Shown here in pieces: positions 1 through 14,400 of a DNA stretch of 64,000 nt. The stretch is from Pomphorhynchus laevis (lineage: Eukaryota; Acanthocephala; Palaeacanthocephala; Echinorhynchida; Pomphorhynchidae), in NCBI GenBank assembly GCA_012934845.2, contig WNNJ02002407.1, positions 1-64,000 of the forward strand, given 5' to 3'. Each line of letters begins with the position of its first letter. The stretch's first letter is position 1. Both the position numbers and the translations under genes were made by a program. Under the pieces are notes generated by a model. That model saw only the letters and a program-made list of their open reading frames with translations, was not told the origin of the DNA and made no database searches.

Positions 1-1099
1 TTATATTAATTATATTATATATTTTATTATCTAATTATAGCAATTAGATAATAAAATTGACCATAAAAATTAATAATTATAGATATTGTTTAACACAATA
101 TTTAGAATGCAAACGAACTAAAACACACAAAAAACAAAGTTTTTTGTTTTCACTTGCATAGTCAAAAACAAGAAAACTAATTATATTTTAACTTAAGATT
201 TTAACTTTAAATTTAACTTAATATTTTAACTTATGATTCAATGCCATTACTTAAGACTAAAGTCTATCAAAAGATGAGTACTGAACCGCATATCGTGTCT
301 TGGTCGTCTAACATTCATGTGAAGTGGTTGATATCGGCTGATGTTTCACACTTTCGACGATGATTTATAGGCTTATAAGAAAAATGTTATTAGGCATAGT
401 TTGATAGAGAGAATTGTTTTCCAATATGATCAATCAAAAATGACCTTTATTGTTTAGCCATATCGATAAGCCGCATAGTTGGTCTAAAGAAAAAGGTGAA
501 TTTTCTAGACATTCCTTATGATGGAATGTAAGAATGTGATGAATAGCAGTACGAATAAAGTTTGTATTGTTAAAATAAAGTTTGTATTGTTAATAGAAAA
601 TTGCCTAAAATGTTTAAAAACTAAACCTTTGTAGAGAGTCAATTGTTTATAAAATTCTGATTGTAAGGAATTGCTCTGATTGTATGGCACAAAATGTACA
701 CGAAGATAGAAGACTCCTACATACCTTTTAAAGTAAGACTGACGTGTTTTCTGTTTTTCTTTTAAAATGGCACTGGAATTTTAAAATGGCGCTTGTATTA
801 TCAAGAAAATCCTTATCTTATCTTAAACTTGATTTTATATGCGAGTAAGCAAATGAGTATCCAGTATTTGCAATCCAGTATCTATTTGTAATTGTGTGAT
901 TTTTCAAAATGTGCAGCATTACAACGTCGGAGCTATCAAATGAAAGCGAAATAATGCTCAATTCTCCAGCAAATACATAATGAAGGTATGTTTTTAACTG
1001 ATTTCACTCATAAGAGGGGAACTTCCTCCGTTATTAAAATTAGCCAACTTAGTGATTATTAAACTACTAAAGCATCTGGAAAAGCAGAGTCTCGTAAGA
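1..1099. other. Non-coding AT-rich sequence
   Basis: No convincing exon or domain. GCACAAAATGTACACG near 687 repeats a phrase inside the Penelope remnant and may be a second scrap of it. Confidence 0.5.
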
Positions 1100-1920
1100 C
1101 AATGAAATTACAATCCGGACTATAAATAACATTTCAATTCGAAACCAATTCAAAATTAGCTTTTCTTGATGTAGAAGTGGAACGGCAAGACACGGTGCTA
1201 AGGCACAAAATGTACACGGAGAGCACTAATAATGGCATGCACATCAACTACTGTAGCATCTGCACTTACCAATACAAACAAGCGTCTTACAAGGCATGAT
1301 ATATCGCTCATACAAGTTGAGCTAAGATTGACAGACATTCGATCAAAAAATAAAGTGCATAAAGCAGCTCTTCAAAAATAACAACTATTTAACATGCATC
1401 ATATGCAAAAACTATAAAGAATTTTGTCAACTTAAAAATGGTCAAACTCGTGAAGTTATCGAACGCGAAAGAATCAGCGGTATACCTTTACTACGGAATT
1501 CAGTTTACGAACCAATACCAGAAAAACTAAAGCACATTATGTTGTATAAATGTGTATAACTTTAGAAAAGACAATAAAGCTACCCATATACTACAAAGGC
1601 AGAAAATTGAAATTTTTAATAATATGGAATCAACGAATAAAAGACGAAATCTACAAAGTTGTGTTTCAACTCAATTGCTATGAACCCGGATTTAAGGCCG
1701 GGAACACATATATAAGCTATACAACTCAACTCTTATGAGAACGAATTCGCTAAAATGAAATGATGCGATCCAAAAACACTTTAAAGATGAACACAAAAGA
1801 GTGAAGGCATTTCAAGAAGATTTTAACAGCACAACCGCCATTGTTCGAAATATACGTATGAAAGATCTGCAGCTGTTAGAATTTCTATTAATAAAATAAA
1901 TGACTCCTAAGCTTAACGCG
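1100..1920 (+). mobile_element. Penelope-like element remnant (RT tail plus GIY-YIG-like region)
   Basis: A frame near 1135-1310 reads NSKLAFLDVEVER followed by HKMYTESTNNGMHINY, the conserved segment after the RT catalytic core of Penelope-like elements. Further on, a frame at 1640-1730 reads FQLNC and then NTYISYTTQLL, which resembles the start of the GIY-YIG endonuclease (QLNC...YIGQT). A later frame (ATAIVRNI..KDLQLLE) fits the end of such elements. The copy is old, with several stops and frame changes. Nearly the same 16-bp phrase (GCACAAAATGTACACG) recurs at about 687 and 1204. Confidence 0.6.
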
Positions 1921-2236
1921 AAGGACGAGGGTTTCGCCAAAACTTTTAAAGTGTTTCAAGTCCCAAAATAAATTCACCAATTTCTAACAACATACTGTTA
2001 TTGTATTTGACATTATAGATGTTCTGATTATAGTAACAGACGATTACCAAAAACTTAATAAATACTATCTGTTTTTTATGATACAAAATAGCTTTCTACA
2101 AGAAATATCAAACGAATTTTTTGGAGGGAATAGTTCTTTAACTATTTATTTTGTAATTTAATAATTATATTATACTTTATTCAATTAATTAAATCAAAAA
2201 TACTTTTAATAAATATGATAATTTTAAGTATCTAAC

Positions 2237-2407
2237 CTGAGCGGCTGATTGCTGTAATACTTTCACAACGTTGTCAAGACGATCTGCTTTAAGCTCAAAA
2301 TCGTCGGCTTTTATTTTTGCCAAGTATATTTCGTTTTTTAAAGACGATATTTCTTGCTCTTTCAAAATCAATTCACTTACGGATTTCTTGGATGAATCAA
2401 TCAGCTC
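2237..2407 (-). CDS. Coiled-coil gene exon (leftmost in window)
   Basis: Acceptor ends TTTGTTTATAG; donor is GTTAGA. Exactly 57 codons, phase 0, including LILKEQEISSLKNEIYLA and ADRLDNVVKVLQQSAAQ. The gene continues past the left edge; no stop or GRIP-like domain is visible in 1-2236. Confidence 0.72.
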
Positions 2408-5400
2408 CTATAAACAAAATACAGCTAAGAAAGGTTTTTTATAAAGTTATTATTAATTAATTGTTTTTCTATAACTTTGATTCATCTTTATAAGATACTT
2501 CCTTTTGTGCAAATGAAAGGCATTATCAAATATCTACTTCAATGGCATACTATCAGAAAGGCGAAGTGAACGTATCTCATTTAAATAAACACAGCAATTT
2601 TACTGTATGAGTTCATAAGAAACTAACAGTTTATTTTATAAATACACCAATTATCATAATATTTGTTAATTGTCAATATAAACTTGTTTATTGTGAGCTA
2701 CTGTTCACCATACTCGCAAGCATAACGAACGCTAATTAAGAAAGAGAAATTCAAACTTTTCCCTTAACTCCTTGAATAAGCTTTAAAAATACTTGTTGTC
2801 ACCGACTATATTCTCTGCTGGTGCGATCATAATGGGTTAAAGAGCTAAAGCGATCATAATAGGCCGAGTCTGGCAAATCAGAAGTCCGATAAAGATGGGC
2901 AACCTTGGATATGCCGACGACACGACGCTGCTCACTGCAAGTAAGATATTAATTCATAAATATGAGTAAAGGTGATTTAAAGGATTACCGGATTTCGGCT
3001 TTAACTTTACAGATTATGAGAATATTGTTCAAATATTAATCTTAGACGTCAAAAAAATATACAAACTAAATGCAAAAATTGAGTCGTTTTAATTTAAGTG
3101 AGTCATAGATTGAGTCATTAATTTATAGTTGATTTAAATGAAATTAAATCACAATTTTAGATTTCGTTGAATCTAAATTTTATATTCATGAAATTAAAGC
3201 TTCAATTCTAAGGAGCGTTAATTGTTTTAATAACGTCTTAATAAAGTTAATCGTCTTAACATTTTCAATAACTGTAATTTGTTCAACTTGATTATCAAAT
3301 AATATCGTTATTCAATAACGAAAACTGCAATTGTTTTGTATGACAAAACAATTGTTTTCGTACATGAAAAGATACAAAGATAAACCGCTTCACGGACACG
3401 AGTGTATAAAATTGGTGAAGCACACCCTGCGTGGGGAAGGAAGTGCCCACACTTCAAGAAATATATTGCAAAGGTCCGTGCATAGAAATATGCACCTGAA
3501 ACATTCGCAAAGTCGGCATATAGATCCTCTAACTGCGAGTCTATGTTGATTATGGACGTCAAGTTCGAAACATTAAGAAAGGAAAGTCAAGAGCTTGTAG
3601 CGAAATCAATTGTTAATCTGTTCGCCAATCCGGTTATACCGATTCCAACCGATAAGACGTCAAACAAAAGGAGGCGTCGGCTCGGGAATCAAAGAAACGA
3701 GGAGCTCCGGCCCTCGAAGAAGGCCGAAGCTCCTCGGCCTTCTTTGTACACGAAAAGATACAAAGATAAACCGTTTTACGGACACGAGTGTATAAAATTG
3801 GTTTATATTTTTTCCTTGTATCGATCTATAAAATAGATCGATACAAGGAAATTTTAAATCGATATGGGCCGCAGGTCTTTAGGACATAAGACCGAATTTT
3901 TCAAAGGTAGAAATATAGTTTACTAATGTTCATGCCGGCCACATCAGATGGGGTAGCTAATAGCATTGAGAACTTTGCCGATTATGTTATTCTTACGAAT
4001 AACAAAATGTGAACAAAAAGTAATTTGATTAGTGAAATAACGTGACGAATCATATTCACGTACCTTCATGGTAACATACGATGCATTACAAGTTTATTTC
4101 TATTAATAAGTTAAAGAAATTAAAATTTTATTAATTGAAATCAAGATATTGTCTTATCTACTGAAACTTGGTAAAATTTTAGATTAACTTCGCAAAATAG
4201 ACTAATTATAAAATTAATTTAATTAAATTTACGTAAATGAAAGTAATTAAATAAATGAAATCAAAATTTAATTATTTCAACATAATTTACGTAAATCAAA
4301 TAAAATATAAATTAGAATTTAAGTAACGTTTAATTATTTTGTATGTAATTTGACTATATTCTTATTTCATTTGATAAAATTTCTAAACCTTATTCATCTC
4401 ACGTAGCTGTGTATTTAGATGATTGAACTGGTGAAGATCTTCTTTCAATTTTTCTTCGACTTGGCTATGAGACAACTTTAAATTTTGAATCCTAACTAGA
4501 ACACATTTAAAGAAACGATTTTTTTTAAATATTACATACTCCTCTAAATGATGGCGTTTAGTACAAGTGAGCTCTTCTATGGTATTGCTTAATTCTTCTT
4601 CATATCTTTGCAACGAAGTTGCTTGTTCGTCGAGCTTCATCATCAACTCATTATTTATGGACCTAAGTTATCATCATGCAACGTAAATACAATTATATGC
4701 ATATCGAGTGAAACAATATTAATAATTTTATGGTATCTTAGCAAATTGTAAAATTTATACATAAGCATTAATAGGCGATAATTTGTTGATTTATGCACCA
4801 GTGAATTAAAAGTCAGTTATGCTTTTATGAATACGATTGATTACGTTACATATCATTAAGTGTCATTAATTTAAAAATCAAACATACGCTCTGCATTCCA
4901 TTCCATATTCGTAATTTTATTAAATTAATTATTTAATTTATTATTAAGTTAGAAAATAAATTTATTTAATTTTATTTTTCTTTATTTATTATTTTCTGTG
5001 ATAAAATTGTTTGATCGATACGGTTTGCCGTATAATTATCTTGTAGCATAATTTCTAAAACTTTCAGTTCAAGTTAAAAACAGAAATATCTTAAAAATTT
5101 GTCTTAAAGATATGCGTTTTAAAAATATCTAAAGATGAAACATTTTTATCTTAACGAATTTTTAAATATCGTAAAGAATACTTTAAAAGAATCTGCAGGA
5201 ATTAAAATTTAGTTATAAAATTTAGGTGAGAAAACGTATTATAGACCATCTGAGTGATTTTCATTATAAACATGATTATCTCTATTGACAAAAGTTAATA
5301 AAGAAAGTAGAATGATCAATGAACTTCATGAATTAGTTACTGTATACATTACCTGACATTTTCTAAATACTAATTTTCTATTGATTTATAAAATTCATGA

Positions 5401-8400
5401 TTCGTAATCTTTGATTTTTGATTTTATAGTGAATTAATAAAATTCGCACAAATCTGGAAGTCAAGATTTAAATCTATTAGAATTCACATTTCTAAAAATA
5501 AAAAGGTATTTGTATAACAATCTTACTCGCATTTTTCAACTTTATTTTTAAAGTTTAAACATTCTTCATTCACTGCTCTGAATTTTTCACTTTGTAATGC
5601 CAGCAACTTACGCTCATCTCCGCTACACTCTTTCTTTCTTAAAGCTTCATTGACTTTAATCTAAACAACCGTAAAATACTAAAATGTTGACAGAATAAAT
5701 TTATATTTAAAATTGTATTATAAATTATTATAATTATTAAAAATTTTATATTGCAAGATATTGATTTTAAAATATTAATGCAATTTTTAAATTGGTTTTG
5801 CACACGTTAATATTATGCAAAATTTATAACACTTTTTCTTCGTGATATTCACTTTATGATATCTAAAATTAATTGGTTTTATTTACATAAAACCAATCAC
5901 TTAACAAAACCAATTAGAAACAAAATAAAATTTAAATACATTATTCGACATTACATTTACATATTGTGTTTCAATTTTTAATATTATTTTAAAAATATAT
6001 TTTCTAAAATAGTTTTATATTAGTTTTATTTAGTTCTATATAGTTTTATATAGTTTTAAATATAAAACTATAATGTAAATGATTTAATGTCAATTAGATT
6101 CGAGACAGGCTGCTCTGACGAATGTCGGTCTTCAGTTCGGTTCCATCAGGATACCATTTCTGCCTTTTGCAGATGACATTGTCTTGTTGGCTTCTTGTCC
6201 TAATGAATTACAATGCCTTCTAGATCTATTCACGATGTAATTCCAAGCGGAGGGGTGTTGGTTAGTACCTCCTAGACTGTCTCTATGTGTTCGATTCGGA
6301 TTCAGGTGACAATGTCAATCCGGATTGGGGAAAAGGTTCTTCCTGATGTGTAGGATTTTAAATATCTTGGGGTATTGTTCTCGAGGGTCGGCAGTAACAT
6401 CAAGGAGATTGATAGGCGGATTTGTGCAGCTAACGCAGCGATGCGTTTTTTGTACAGGTCTGTAGTGGTGAAGTGGAGTTGAGTCTTCGGGCCAAGGTTT
6501 CGGTTTACGACGCAATCTTCGTTCCAATCTTAACCTACGGTCATGAGGTTTGGGTTATGACTGAAAGGATAATATCTCGAATGCAGGCGACCGAAATGAG
6601 GTTCCTTCGCGGTGTGACCTGTCCTGGCTTAGAGATAAGGTTAGGAATTCTGTCAACCTAGATAGACTCGAAGAAAAGTTGATGCTTCTCTACATCGAAG
6701 TCAGTTGAGGTGTCTAGGACAACTTCTGAAGATGTCTATAAATCGCCTTCTTCAGAGGGATTTCCATGCCTCTATGGAAAGAGACCTTGAAGTATACCTC
6801 GATACCGGTGTAGTGATCATATCTATAAACTGGCCAAAGACCGCCTTGGGCTATCTGAATGAGAACTCTGGTCTATCGCCCAGGATCGCGATGTTTAGAG
6901 TAGTTTGATTGGTGCACTGCCTCCACGATTCGACACCCGGACCAGTGGTCGACAAAAAATGTTGTTGTTAATGTTGTCAGTAATATGTTGAATCAATATA
7001 AATAATTTGCATATTATCTAAGTATATAAAATCAGTTAAAATCTAATTAAAATTTAAATAAACTTATATATAACATAAATTAAAATCAGAATAAGTTTTA
7101 ATTTAAATTAAATTAATTTAATTAATTTATTCAAAATTTTATAAAATTTGAGTATACTTAATTAATTATAGTTGTCATTAAATATTTTTGTAAAATCTAC
7201 AAAATTAATGTCAATATAGATATAAAAATTTTGATAACAATAATATTTACTATATTTTACGATTATTTTATTATATACATTATTTTATAATTTATCATTC
7301 TATTATAAATGATTTATTAACAAATTTATATTAAATCAGATAAATAATTTTAATATAAGATTATTTAAAGATAATTATTATTAAATTACTATAATCTATT
7401 TATAAGATTAAATAAGGTTAAGCAAGATAATAAGAATCAATTTATTTTACTAAAGGAATACTAAAAAACTGTTCTTAGTAATTCATATTGTTCGAATATT
7501 TTTGTACAGCTTACAACTGATAATGAAATGATCAATCATAATTCACACACTATGACTAATAATGACTCATAATCCACACACTTTAGATTTCATCTAATTC
7601 ACACACTTTAGACTTCAGCTAATTCATTTACTTTAATTTCAGTTATTTTATATACTTTAGACCTCAGCTAATTCATATACTTTGGACTTTCGATTTTAAA
7701 TGAAACGACTGAACATTTTTGCTATTAAAAGTTTAGCATTAAATAATTTGCTATTTTTGTTATAATTACTCTATAAATTGAATGCTGGTGGCGTTCGTAA
7801 TCGAGTTCTTCTTGTATTGTTCGTTGCTGATCGATCTGTAATTTCAGAAGTTTCTCAGCCTTTTCAATTTCTTCGCATTTCGATTGTAACTCTGTTTGTA
7901 AGTTTAGAAACTTTTTATTTTTTTCAATCTCCCCATCTTCTAATTGTAACTATTATAAACATAGATTCATTACATTTATTTATTTGCTTAGATACAAATT
8001 AATGATAGCAAGCTCAATATAACGAATAAATTCAATATTTATTTCACAAGAAAAATTAATTATTCAATATTTTTAAAAGAGAAAATAAGGTTTATGAAAA
8101 CAATATAATTTTAAATAATATTTATTAAGCTTTTTTGCCATTCAAAAAAATAAATCACTGAACATTTGAATCACTATATTTTGAATCATCGTGGGTCATA
8201 TCAAATTTTTACTATTGTACATTTCGAACGTGTTGGCTCCCCCTATGAAAAGCTCTACAGTCCCATCAATAGACGACCTGCTTTGAGTGATAGCGAGCTT
8301 GCCGATCGTACCAGAATGGCAAATTGCCTTATTGACTTAAATTAATTCTCCAAATATAACAAAACGATAAAATTATGTAAGGGTGCTAGGTGCCAGTCGA

Positions 8401-11400
8401 TTAAGTATTAAATTGGCACCTATTGCCAATTCGCCTCTTCGTGGAGCGGTCCAGACAACGTATGTTCGACATTTGTCGATCAACGGCTAAATAATTGGCC
8501 GGCTTGCATCGGCCGTAAGGATAGTCTTTTCATAGTCTATCTCAGATCTCTCCGATGACTTCAACGGCAGATTAGACAATGAACAAAGAGGCGGAAGAGA
8601 GTCACGGAGGCCTGTTTCCTTACAGTAGCGATGTTGGATCATCAAAGAATATTGGGAACGGGAGATAGCCGAAATAACAAAATCACTCCGATGACTCCAA
8701 CGGCAGATTGGACAATGGACTAAAAGGCGGAAGAGAGTCTCGGAGACCAGTTTCCTTACAGTAGTAATGTTGGATGATCAAAGGATATTGGGAACGGGAG
8801 ATAGCTGAACAAACAAACCAATACAATGAAAATGACAAGCAACAAATTTACAAAACGTAAATCAAGTGCAAGGAACAATAGTCAACTCACCACTGACCTG
8901 AGGAGTTTTCATTGTCGGGTGCCGTGTGATCAGGCTGTTGTACAGAGACCGCGAAGGAGGCATCAACACCCGAAGCGGACTAGCCTTCATGTAGGAACGT
9001 GGAATGTCATCTCGCTGGCGGGGAAGGAACAAGAATTAGTTGAAGAGATGGTTTTCTTCAGTTTGAAATAGTCGAAGTGACGTCTCTTCACTATTCTGGA
9101 ACTGAAACTAAACTTTTGGATCAAGGTTGGACCTTGAACTATTCGGGAGTTACCCACGGAAAGCGACGACAGGTGTGTGTAGGCATACTTACAAGTCCCT
9201 AGTTGTCGTTCGTGGTAGATAGGTTTAACCTAGTGAAAGAACGGTTGGCATCTCTGGGACTTTTAGTTAAAGAGTTAAAGGGGATAATTGTTGCGTGTGC
9301 ATATGATCCCAACATTATCTCCGAATACACAACCTTTGTGGAAGATCTTCAGATTCTGATTGATAGTCCTCCTGTTGGAGATTCCCTCGTTCTATTGGGT
9401 GACTTCAATGCTCATGTTGGGAGCGACAGTAGCACTAGGACGAGAGTGTTCGGGAAAATGGACTCTCTGATCTGAATGTGAATGGTGTTGAATTATTGAT
9501 TTTGTTCTCGTAACAATTTGTGCATAACTAACACCATGTTTGAACATAAGGAGATCTATAGATGCACAAGGCATCATGATTATCTCAGTCAAAGATCAAT
9601 AGTCGATTTTGTAATCGTTTCATCTGATCTAAGGCGTTACATTCTGAACACTCGTGTGAAGAGAGGGGCTGAGCTGTCAACCGATCATTACCTTGTAGTT
9701 AGTAAACTTCGATGGCCGGATCGGATGCTATACAAGTCTGGTGAACTCAAACGTTGTGTGAGGCGTGCTGAGAGCGTCTTGCAGATGTTTCTGTCAAAGA
9801 ACGGTTTTCTGGCTACATTCGGGAGGACTTCTCTTGGTTGCCAGAAGAGGGGAACAGCATTTATCAGGAATGATAGATGTTCATATTCTTGCTTGCCAAA
9901 GCAACATTGAAAAGTTGTGGCTCGAAGGCATTAGGTGCTTGTAACAGAGGAAATACTCGAACTGCTTAGTGGACACCAACAGTTAGAGATATTGTCCAAC
10001 AGAAGAAGCTGGCTTATAAAGCAACATTGTCAGATAAATCAGTGGAAGCTGTAGACAAGTACCGAAGGGCAAAGAAAGCTTAAGCTCGATTAAGTTTGGA
10101 GAGCACTTAGAACTTGATTATAGGTCAGCTTCGAAGATCTTCTGGAAGACGATCAGGAACCTTCGTGTTAGAAAGCAGAAAACTCCTCAAACTGTCTATG
10201 ACAAGAGAGGATCTATGCTGACTGACATTAAAGAAATTCTTGGTTGTTGGAAAGAGCATTTTAAGAGTCTCCTTAATCCTATGGATATGCTTTTCTCTTG
10301 TAGAAGTAAAGCCTTTAGAACCAACGGAAGCGCTCATCTCTTTATAAAAGGTCATTGATGTTAAAAAACTTCGTAATGGCAAGTCTTCTAAAGTAGACGA
10401 GATTCGACCTGAAGCGTTAAAGGCTCTCGACGATGTTGGCATGAAGTGACTAACACGGATCTTCAACGCGGCATTGAAGTCGGGGAAGGTTCCTAGAAAT
10501 TGGCGAACTAAGGTAGTGGCACCGATCTTTAAGAACGGTGACCGAAGAGTATGTTTTAATTATCGGGGCATCACTCTTCTTAGCCAAACTGGTAAGCAAT
10601 TTGCTAGGATTCTCGAGTTAAGGATACGGCCTATAGTTGAGGGACAGTTGCAAGAGAAACAATTAGGCTTCGTTCAGGTCGTAGAACTACGGATCAGCTC
10701 TTTACTCCCTCTCAACTATCCTCGAATGGTTTTGAGAGTTCGCTCAACCGGTCTACATGCGCTTTGTAAATTTGGAGAAGGCGTTCGACCGAGTTCCGCA
10801 ATATATGTTGTAGGAGATACTAAGGGAGTATGGAGTACTACACTATCTTCGGATACCTGTGGCTTCTTTGTATGATTAAAGTATGAGTTATGTTTATGTT
10901 CTAGATAGAAAGTCTGAATCATTTCCAGTAGGCATTAGGCTTCGTCATGGTTGTCCTATGTCTCCACTTTTATTCATTGTTTACATGGAAAAAATTTCGA
11001 GACGGGCTGCCCTGACGGATATCGGTCTTCACTTCGGTTCCATCAGGATACCATTTTTGCTTTCTGCAGATTAAGTTGTTATGTTGACTAATTGTCCTGA
11101 GGACGTACAATGCCTACTAGATCGATTCTCGATGAAATGCCAAGCGGCAGGGATATTGATTAGTACCTCCAAAACTGTCCCTATGTGTTCGTCTCGGATT
11201 CAGGTGCCAATGTCAATCCGGATTGTGGAAAAGGTTCTTCCTGATGTGGATGACTTCGAATATCTTAGGGTATATATCTCGAAGGATGGCAGGAACATCA
11301 GGGAGATTAAGAAGCGGATTTGTGCAGTTAACGCAGCAATGCGTTCTTTGTACAGGTCTGTCGTGGTGAAGCGGGAGTTGAGTCTACGAGAGAAGCTTTC

Positions 11401-14400
11401 AGTTTACCAATTAATCTTCGTTCCTATCTTAACCTATGGTCATGAGCTTTGGGTTATGACCGAAATGATAGGATTTCAGATAGAAGCGACCAAAATGTGA
11501 TTTCTTCAAATGTGGCCATATAGATAAGATTAGAAATTCTGTCATCCTAGATGGACTCGGAGAAAAGTCGCTGCTTCTCCACATCGAAGAAAGTAAGTTG
11601 AGGTGTCTAGGACACCTTCTGAGGTTGTTTAGGGATCGCGTTCTTCAGAGGGTTTTCCATGCCTCTATGAAAAGAGACCTTGAAGTATACCTCGATACCG
11701 GTGTATATATCAAATCTCGAAACTGGCCAAAGACCGCCTTGAGCTATCTGAAAAAGAACTCTGATATGCCGCCCAGGATCACGATGCTTAGAGTAGTTTG
11801 GTTCGTGCACTGCCTCCACGACCCGAAACCCGGACTAGTGGTTGACAAGAAAATTCTTGTATATTATTTGTTTTTTTTTGACGACTGATCTTAACAACTG
11901 ATTATAATTAAATAGTACATGGCTATGCAAATGGCTATTGCGAATATAATAATATTTTATTGTAAATGTTTTAATTATATAAGATATATCAAAAATTACT
12001 ACTTCTTAAAGATAACTACGAAGTTGTAATCTTTTAAACTTGCTCTTATTTATTTATATTTTATTTTATATTAATATCTATATTGATTAAATGAAGGAGA
12101 GTTGATAAATTTATGTTTCACTACTAAACATTAAAAGAAAACTGTAAATTTGGACGCTCGATGTTCTCATCGAGCGTCCAAATAATATTAAAATTTGAAA
12201 TAATAAAATAATGAAAATTCAAAAGGATACCATCGTGTTAAAGGACCATAAAATGATTAAGAATTATTAGAGCTGGTTCAAAGAAAAGAGGAAATTTTTT
12301 ATAAAAAATTTATATAAATATTTCCTCTCCTTTGATCCAGCTCCAATAATTGTTAATCAATAATTGATCATTATCGGCTAATAAAAATAAAATAATTATT
12401 TAAAGATATAACCAACGGATTACTTATAATTACCAAGTCTATTTTAGAGAATATAAATTTACTTTTTAAACTGGAAAAGTCAAAATATATAAAAGAAATT
12501 TAAGTTGGTTTATGTTGTTTAAAATCTAATTATATATAAACTTATATATTAATTACTAATATCTCGCAAATTAATTTATAGTAGATACTAAAACTAACCA
12601 GTAACATGGTTAATTGATGTTAACATGCAATTAATGTCACGTAAAATCAATTGCATAAAAGAGATTGCATTATTGCGTTGCGTGTTAATCAGATAAATAA
12701 AAAGATAAATTTACTTGATTTAAAGGTCATTTTTGTTATTATGTAACACGAAATAAGCGGATTTTACAAGCAGATATCGGTGTGTAAAAATCCCTACAAT
12801 TCTATAACATTTTAATTCTTAATTTGTATTGAAAATTGACATTAAAAACTAAAACTCATTTTTGATTTCTGTTTGAACCCAAAAGCGATTTAATCTTTAA
12901 ATTTACAATTTTAGTCGATAATTGATGGACGATTTCAGTTACAGGGATTTTAATTTAAAAATCCATGGAATTCTATAACATTTTAATTTTTAATTTGTAT
13001 TGAAAATTGACATTGAAAACTAAAAACTCATGTTTGACTTCTGTTTGAACAAAAAAGCGATTTAACCTTTAAATTTGCAATTTCAGTAGCTAATTGATCG
13101 ACCATTTCAGAAGAGTCGTTGAATTTTGATTGAGCATCCTTCAATTCCAATTTTAAAGTCAATACGGTTTGATTTAAAACTTCTGTGTCCATGTTCATCT
13201 CTTTATTTAGTAGCTGAGCCTCAGACAATTCGATTGCCAACTTCTCTACAAAGAATGTAAGTTACTTTTGCACGTTCTATTTTTATTAAACGTTAAAGAA
13301 AATGGAAAAAATAATATTTTCTTATCAAGTTTTTGTTATACGTAAATCTAAGTCCAAAATGACTTCTTAATTGATTGTTATCAATGAAGCTGTTAAAACA
13401 ATTCATATCTTTATCGTTACAAGTAAGTTTATTGTTAAAGGGAGTATGTACAACAATATTCGGTTAACAACATGTTGTTAACCGAATTGCGAATTGCTGT
13501 CCTGAATTGCGAATCCAAACAATTTTACTAAATCGCGAATCCCAACAGTACGATCTTTAAATATATAAGAAAGTTATTTGCAGTATTGTATTACACACTT
13601 ATATACTATTCAAGTGATATATAATGACTGCATAGTATTTGTATTAAGATTAAAGTGATCATCCAACGGTTATATACGGAATCGACCAAATAGTGCATTT
13701 CTAAAATGTGATAATAAAGGATTTTTCTAGCCTCAAGACATAGCATGTTTACTTGTTATTTAATAAATTACAGAAATTGATTGGCAATGTCTTCCGTACG
13801 TTATAGATAGTGAAACTAATCAAATAATCAACATAATTAAAAGCAGTCTTCATATTTAAAATAATATTTTGTTATTTAATAATTGAAACCGATTGAATAA
13901 AATTATATATGGTCGTCACAAAATGCAGTAGAACGTAGTATTTTGGAAAATGTACATGTACTAAATTTAATGTAAATTATTTATTTAATTGTATGCATTT
14001 TAGGTCACTGAAAAATAACCGAATCAGACATTTTCAAATACTCTCATTTGGTTACATTATTTGTGAGTGCAAAGCAACTTATATACTTATATCTTAAATT
14101 TTAAATTAATTTTCTTATTTAAGGAGAGTGAGACCATTCCGCGTGAATTTCTTGTAAAACATGTAAGCCAGACGCGAAAGCATGACGAATGCCGTTTCGT
14201 TATCACAATGACTCATCAGTGCCAGATCCCTCCCACTACTGGATGCAGAGGAGGACCGTTCTTATATTTTAAATTAAATCTAAGATTAAAAATATTACAA
14301 TTTGAATTCGACAATAGCGAATGGCTTTCAGTTTTCTTTCATAAACTTAATACACTATATTTCAATGTATTTATTATTGTTTATACAACAAAATAAAAGT

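Noticed and set aside
14067-14396. Plus-strand frame of 109 codons
   Set aside because: Only the GC-richer middle looks protein-like, and that part coincides with the hammerhead repeat read on the other strand.
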